From: an uncultured Lachnospiraceae bacterium
GTDB lineage: Bacteria; Bacillota; Clostridia; Lachnospirales; Lachnospiraceae
Assembly (NCBI GenBank): GCA_910577165.1
Contig: CAJTLX010000012.1
Span: 1 to 64,000 of the forward strand
Reading direction: 5' to 3'
DNA length: 64,000 bases
The position numbers and the translations under genes were made by a program. Under the pieces are notes generated by a model, which searched no databases, had not been told where the DNA came from, and was given only the letters and a program-made list of their open reading frames with translations. Positions 60,544-64,000 of the stretch are shown one piece after another; the stretch's first letter is position 1, and each line of letters starts with the position of its first letter.

Positions 60544-61461
60544 TTATAATTCCTTTATTTTCCAGATCAGATCGTCATACACCATCCCGCGTGAAGTTGG
60601 AGTTGCCTGCATCACAATGATCATATTTTTTTCTGGGAATATATGGATGCGCTGCCCGCCGTAACCCCGGCAGGCGTACCAATCTTTTCCAGACCAGAAT
60701 AGATATCCGTAGTTTGGGTCAATAGCATCTTTTGAAGCGGAGGTTGCTTCGGAAAGATAACTCTCCGATACAATCTGCTGCCCGTTAAAATTGCCCCGAG
60801 AAAGGCAGAGCTTTCCGATCGCAAGCATTTCACGCGCGGTCAGATTGGAGGAGTTTTCGTGTGTATCGTCTCCATCCCCAACGCTGTAGTATATGCCGCA
60901 AGGGCTTTTATACCAGCGTCCGCTTCTTATGCCAAGCGGAAGATAAAGTTCACGGTTAATAAAATCAAACAGGTCGCCGCAGACTGTCTCAAGCACGGCG
61001 GAAAGCAAGATCACATCGAATTCCTTGTAATTGTAGTATGTGCCGGGAAGAGTTGTTACGGCACAGTCCGCGATATGGGAGAGCCATTTTTTGGAACGGC
61101 GAATTTGTTCCATCATTGGGCAGTGATAATGAACGCCGCCGTTCCAGCATATTCCGGAGGTCATGGTAAGCAGATGGCGCACGGTGATAAAGGGGTGCAT
61201 TGGATCGCGCCCCTCGCGAAACTGTGGCAGATAATTTGCGATTGGTACATCGGGTGTTGGAAGCAGAGCTTTATCAAGGGCAATGCCCGCTGCGATCGAG
61301 AGAATGCTCTTGGCAACGGAACACAGGACATTGCGGCTTTCGCTGGTAAAGTCATTATAATAATTTTCGGCAATAATTTCTCCGTCCCGCCAGACGAGGA
61401 CACTGTTAATCTGGCGGTAATGGTGGAGGCAAATATAGTTGGTGATTTCTTCAGAGATCAT
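60544..61461 (-). CDS. serine hydrolase of the class C beta-lactamase/PBP family
   Basis: 305 residues, no signal peptide. The SxxK motif is SVAKS with Ser48 and Lys51, followed by a Tyr-x-Asn-like PGTYYNYKEFDV and, near the C-terminus, GYGGQRIHIFPEKNMIIV in the position of the KTG/HxG strand. Family members are esterases, peptidases or beta-lactamase-like. Being cytosolic it is probably not a true beta-lactamase. Its start lies inside the end of the UvrA-like gene (11-base overlap), so the two are one operon and may share a detoxification role. Confidence 0.8.
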   Translation of the reverse strand: MISEEITNYICLHHYRQINSVLVWRDGEIIAENYYNDFTSESRNVLCSVAKSILSIAAGIALDKALLPTPDVPIANYLPQFREGRDPMHPFITVRHLLTMTSGICWNGGVHYHCPMMEQIRRSKKWLSHIADCAVTTLPGTYYNYKEFDVILLSAVLETVCGDLFDFINRELYLPLGIRSGRWYKSPCGIYYSVGDGDDTHENSSNLTAREMLAIGKLCLSRGNFNGQQIVSESYLSEATSASKDAIDPNYGYLFWSGKDWYACRGYGGQRIHIFPEKNMIIVMQATPTSRGMVYDDLIWKIKEL

Positions 61462-63880
61462 GGGCGATTCCTTTCCTTTTTAGATATTTTCCAATCACAG
61501 ATTCCCTATTTTGTCTTAATTCCTCAGGTGTTCCTTCCGCAATGATATATCCTCCCTCCGTCCCGCCGCCCGGTCCTAATTCAATAATATAGTCGCAGTT
61601 TGATAATACATAGGGGTCGTGTTCCGTGATAATAATGGATGCGCCCTGCCCGATCAGTTCATTAAGTAACTGCATCAGCCGTTCGCTGTCGGAGAAAGAT
61701 AGCCCCGTAGTTGGCTCGTCAAGGATATAGAGGATATCTTTTGTATTTTTTCCCTTTGCGAGTTCCCTTGCAAGTTTGATGCGCTGACTCTCCCCTCCGG
61801 AGATCGTTGGCGTTGCTTGTCCAAGCCGGATATAGCCCATACCGACGCGCTCCAAGATAGTGAGGAGATGGGTAATATTTTTATCTTTATCCGCAAAAAA
61901 GACGGAGGCTTCCTCCACACTCATTTTAAGTATGTCGCGGATATTTTTTCCGTCGAGCAATACCTCCATAACTTCTGGTACATAGCCCGTACCGTCGCAG
62001 GCATCGCATACGATATCAATGAAATTTCCGAAACCGACATGGTAATGGATGACACCGTCTCCCTTGCACCGCGGACAGCCGCCCGTGCTGTTAACAGAAA
62101 ACATCCCTGCAGTAAATTTGCGTTCCTTTGCTGTTTCGGTTTCTGCAAACATTGCGCGAATGCGGTCAAAAATTCCTGTGTAGGTCGCAGGACAGGAAGT
62201 GCGGCTGCGCCCGATCGGACGCTGGTCAATCACATAGCATCGCCGCAAAAATTCACTTCCCCCAAGGTTTGGCACATTGGATAAGACAGTACTTTTTTGG
62301 TCAGTGTCCATTTCATCTTCTGTTTCTCTATTATGTTTTTCTTCCCCCGTCACACATTTTCCCTTTAGTATCTCTTTTAATTTGGGGACAAGCGTGTCCG
62401 AGATCAAACTTGATTTTCCACTGCCGGAAACCCCTGCGATTCCAAGCATAATGCCAAGTGGGAATTTCACGCTCACATCTTTTAGATTATGGATAGTTGC
62501 GTGTGAGAGGGTCAGGCATTTTTTTGGGTTAACGGGACGAAAATTTGATTTGATGAAAAATCCTTTTTCTGCCGATAAATAAGGGGAAGTGCGGGAATTT
62601 TTGCACTGTAAAAAATTACAGAAATCCCCCTCGTAAATTTTTATTCCGCCACGAATTCCGGCATCCGGTCCAATATCAATAATATAATCCGCTTCCCTCA
62701 TAAAATTTTCATCGTGTTCCACTACAACTACGGTATTTCCACTGTCTACAAGACGGCGAATAATATGGATCAGGTTTTCCTTTTCCGCCTCATGCAGTCC
62801 AATCGTTGGCTCATCGAATACAAAAATAATGGAGTCCATCTCCGTGATAATATAGGAAGCGAGAAAAAGGCGTTGGATCTCACCTCCGGAAAGAGTGGGG
62901 ATGGGGCGGGAAAGAGCAAGGTGAAACAGACCGACATCGATCATGCAGGAGAGTTTTGTACACAGTTCAGAAAGCAATGGATTTGTGTCGTTATCGTAGG
63001 CGATGAGAAATTCGTACAGATCGCGGATATACATATTTTCGAGTTCGGCGATAGTTTTTCCGTGGAAGGTCGTATGTGTTGCCTGCTCGCCAAGTCCTGT
63101 GCCAAGGCATTTCGGGCAGATATGCTGTCCAATTAGTCCGTCCTGCATCAACAGATGGGCGAGTCGACCAGAAGTGGAGAATGCGCCGTTTATCAGCATT
63201 GTAACCCAGGGGATCATCCCAGGAAATTTGGATTTTCCGTGGTCGCCGTATTTAAGTAGAGAGAGCATTTCTTCCGACAGATCACCAAGCTTATTCCAAA
63301 GATCAAAACCGTAGTGTGCGGCAAATTCGGAGAGCATATTTCTCGTGGAACCAGTTCGCCCAAGCCCATGCGCGATATCGCAAATCAACAGGTTTTTGTC
63401 TGCAAACATTGCCTGCTCATCGATAAAGTTTGCTTTGCCCTTGCCAAGACACTTAACACACATTCCCTTTGCAGAGCTGCGCTGGAACATGGAAAGGTCA
63501 AGTGGAAGTCCATCGTCATAGGCTGGATCGCGCTCTCCATAGTTGGTGAACAGGGCGGCGAGCAGATGGCTGATTTTGATTCTGGTACCGACTGTGCTGC
63601 GCGGGTTGGACTGGCGAATAACGCGCTGTTCAACTGCGACGGTCGGTGAAAGTCCTGTGATAAAGTCAAACCCTGGCTCCGTATCAATCATAAACTGCGT
63701 ATCGGAAAACATCAGATAGCGGCGTTTGCCCTCCTCATAAAGTGTATCAAAGGCAAGGCTTGATTTGCCGCTCCCAGAAACTCCGGTGATCACGGTTAGC
63801 TTATGTTTTGGGATAGTAATATCAATCCCCTTTAAGTTGTGAATTCTTGCATTTTTAATCTGAATGAAATTGTTTTTCAT
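61451..63880 (-). CDS. UvrA-like ABC protein (UvrA2/DrrC type), second copy
   Basis: 809 residues. Walker A GVSGSGKSSLAFD near residue 35 and GVSGSGKSSLISD near 490; signatures LSGGEIQRLFLA and ISGGESQRIKLA; Walker B FVFDEPTIGLH and YILDEPTTGLS. Zinc knuckles: CVKCLGKG, CPKCLGTG, CPRCKGDG and CDACDGTG. It is about 130 residues shorter than canonical UvrA. It differs clearly from the copy at 46120, with different linkers and zinc-finger content. AAGGTGG precedes the ATG; a serine hydrolase gene overlaps its end. Probably a drug-protection or DNA-binding ATPase, not the repair enzyme. Confidence 0.85.
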   Translation of the reverse strand: MKNNFIQIKNARIHNLKGIDITIPKHKLTVITGVSGSGKSSLAFDTLYEEGKRRYLMFSDTQFMIDTEPGFDFITGLSPTVAVEQRVIRQSNPRSTVGTRIKISHLLAALFTNYGERDPAYDDGLPLDLSMFQRSSAKGMCVKCLGKGKANFIDEQAMFADKNLLICDIAHGLGRTGSTRNMLSEFAAHYGFDLWNKLGDLSEEMLSLLKYGDHGKSKFPGMIPWVTMLINGAFSTSGRLAHLLMQDGLIGQHICPKCLGTGLGEQATHTTFHGKTIAELENMYIRDLYEFLIAYDNDTNPLLSELCTKLSCMIDVGLFHLALSRPIPTLSGGEIQRLFLASYIITEMDSIIFVFDEPTIGLHEAEKENLIHIIRRLVDSGNTVVVVEHDENFMREADYIIDIGPDAGIRGGIKIYEGDFCNFLQCKNSRTSPYLSAEKGFFIKSNFRPVNPKKCLTLSHATIHNLKDVSVKFPLGIMLGIAGVSGSGKSSLISDTLVPKLKEILKGKCVTGEEKHNRETEDEMDTDQKSTVLSNVPNLGGSEFLRRCYVIDQRPIGRSRTSCPATYTGIFDRIRAMFAETETAKERKFTAGMFSVNSTGGCPRCKGDGVIHYHVGFGNFIDIVCDACDGTGYVPEVMEVLLDGKNIRDILKMSVEEASVFFADKDKNITHLLTILERVGMGYIRLGQATPTISGGESQRIKLARELAKGKNTKDILYILDEPTTGLSFSDSERLMQLLNELIGQGASIIITEHDPYVLSNCDYIIELGPGGGTEGGYIIAEGTPEELRQNRESVIGKYLKRKGIAHDL

Positions 63881-63933
63881 CGTCCACCTTATTTCCGTGT
63901 TTTTTCTTCTGCTGCTCGAAGAAGAATTGCACT

Positions 63934-63956
63934 GATATAATATCTATTATTGTATC
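63934..63956. promoter_or_regulatory. imperfect dyad upstream of the second UvrA-like gene
   Basis: GATATAATAT and ATTATTGTATC form an imperfect 23-bp palindrome located 54-76 bp upstream of the gene on the minus strand. It contains AT-rich boxes that could be a -10 element with operator. I could not fix a -35 box at good spacing. Confidence 0.35.
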
Positions 63957-64000
63957 ATGCTGTTTCGATATCCGCCGAACTTTTTTTATCATCCTTATTT

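Noticed and set aside
1..64000. CRISPR arrays, tRNA and rRNA genes, prophage
   Set aside because: No regularly spaced repeats, cloverleaf patterns, rRNA-like stretches or phage structural genes were seen. The tandem repeats found (2485, 14648) have two to three copies and no spacers.

Overview
This 64 kb window looks like the chromosome of a gut Lachnospiraceae-type Clostridium (Firmicutes, moderate-to-low GC). The reasons are strong AGGAGG ribosome binding sites, TTGACA/TATAAT promoters, many CUT1-type sugar ABC transporters, and a plant-glycan repertoire (GH115, GH32, GH36, sucrose phosphorylase, GH26) typical of Roseburia/Eubacterium relatives. The species is inferred, not shown. I see no rRNA, tRNA, CRISPR array, phage or intact insertion sequence.

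Layout. (1) 0-8.2 kb: a uronate theme. A KDPG aldolase fused to a glyoxalase-like (VOC) domain and a TIM-barrel sugar isomerase are followed by a chimeric relic of altronate dehydratase and a Uma2 nuclease; glucuronate isomerase uxaC lies further on. Between them are a SUKH protein, a zinc-ribbon protein, an HD hydrolase, two HAD phosphatases and a nucleotidyltransferase-like protein. (2) 8.3-11.6 kb: an orphan C5 DNA methyltransferase, small unknown genes and a 354-bp inverted-repeat element. (3) 11.6-17.4 kb: a cytosolic GH115 alpha-glucuronidase, a 107-bp tandem repeat, a ParB-like/BMP fusion protein and a metallophosphoesterase. (4) 17.4-30.1 kb: a LacI-controlled beta-fructan locus. It has a decayed ABC transporter (amber stop in one permease, large deletion in the binding protein), a cytosolic GH32, fructokinase, a lipoprotein GH32 and a lipoprotein with repeated binding-type modules. 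(5) 30.1-38.8 kb: an AraC-controlled raffinose-family locus with ABC transporter, frameshifted GH36 alpha-galactosidase, P-loop kinase and sucrose phosphorylase. (6) 38.9-41.3 kb: a frameshifted XRE regulator and an AAA ATPase behind a structured leader. (7) 41.4-49.7 kb: a probable antibiotic response cassette. It holds a two-MerR-domain regulator, a heterodimeric ABC exporter, a UvrA-like ABC protein and an APH-type phosphotransferase; two promoters share one operator motif. (8) 49.8-58.7 kb: HicAB relics, an acetyltransferase, a nucleoside phosphorylase, an orphan TrpB2, an XRE/PLDc_N/ABC module, a CyuA-like cysteine desulfidase and a truncated acetyltransferase. (9) 58.9-63.9 kb: a GH26 mannanase, then a class C-type serine hydrolase in an operon with a second UvrA-like protein.

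How the genes work together. Extracellular fructan is cut and bound at the cell surface and fructose is phosphorylated inside, but the dedicated transporter appears broken. Raffinose-type sugars would enter by the MsmEFG-like transporter and be split to galactose and sucrose, the latter phosphorolysed. Methylglucuronoxylan fragments would be trimmed in the cytosol by GH115, and the uronate would pass through UxaC towards KDPG and the aldolase; the intermediate steps are not encoded here. At least seven disrupted genes lie in the window, some from single-base changes (possible sequencing errors) and some from clear deletions or recombination. The strongest candidate for a little-described system is the MerR/ABC/UvrA-like/APH cassette with its shared tandem operators.
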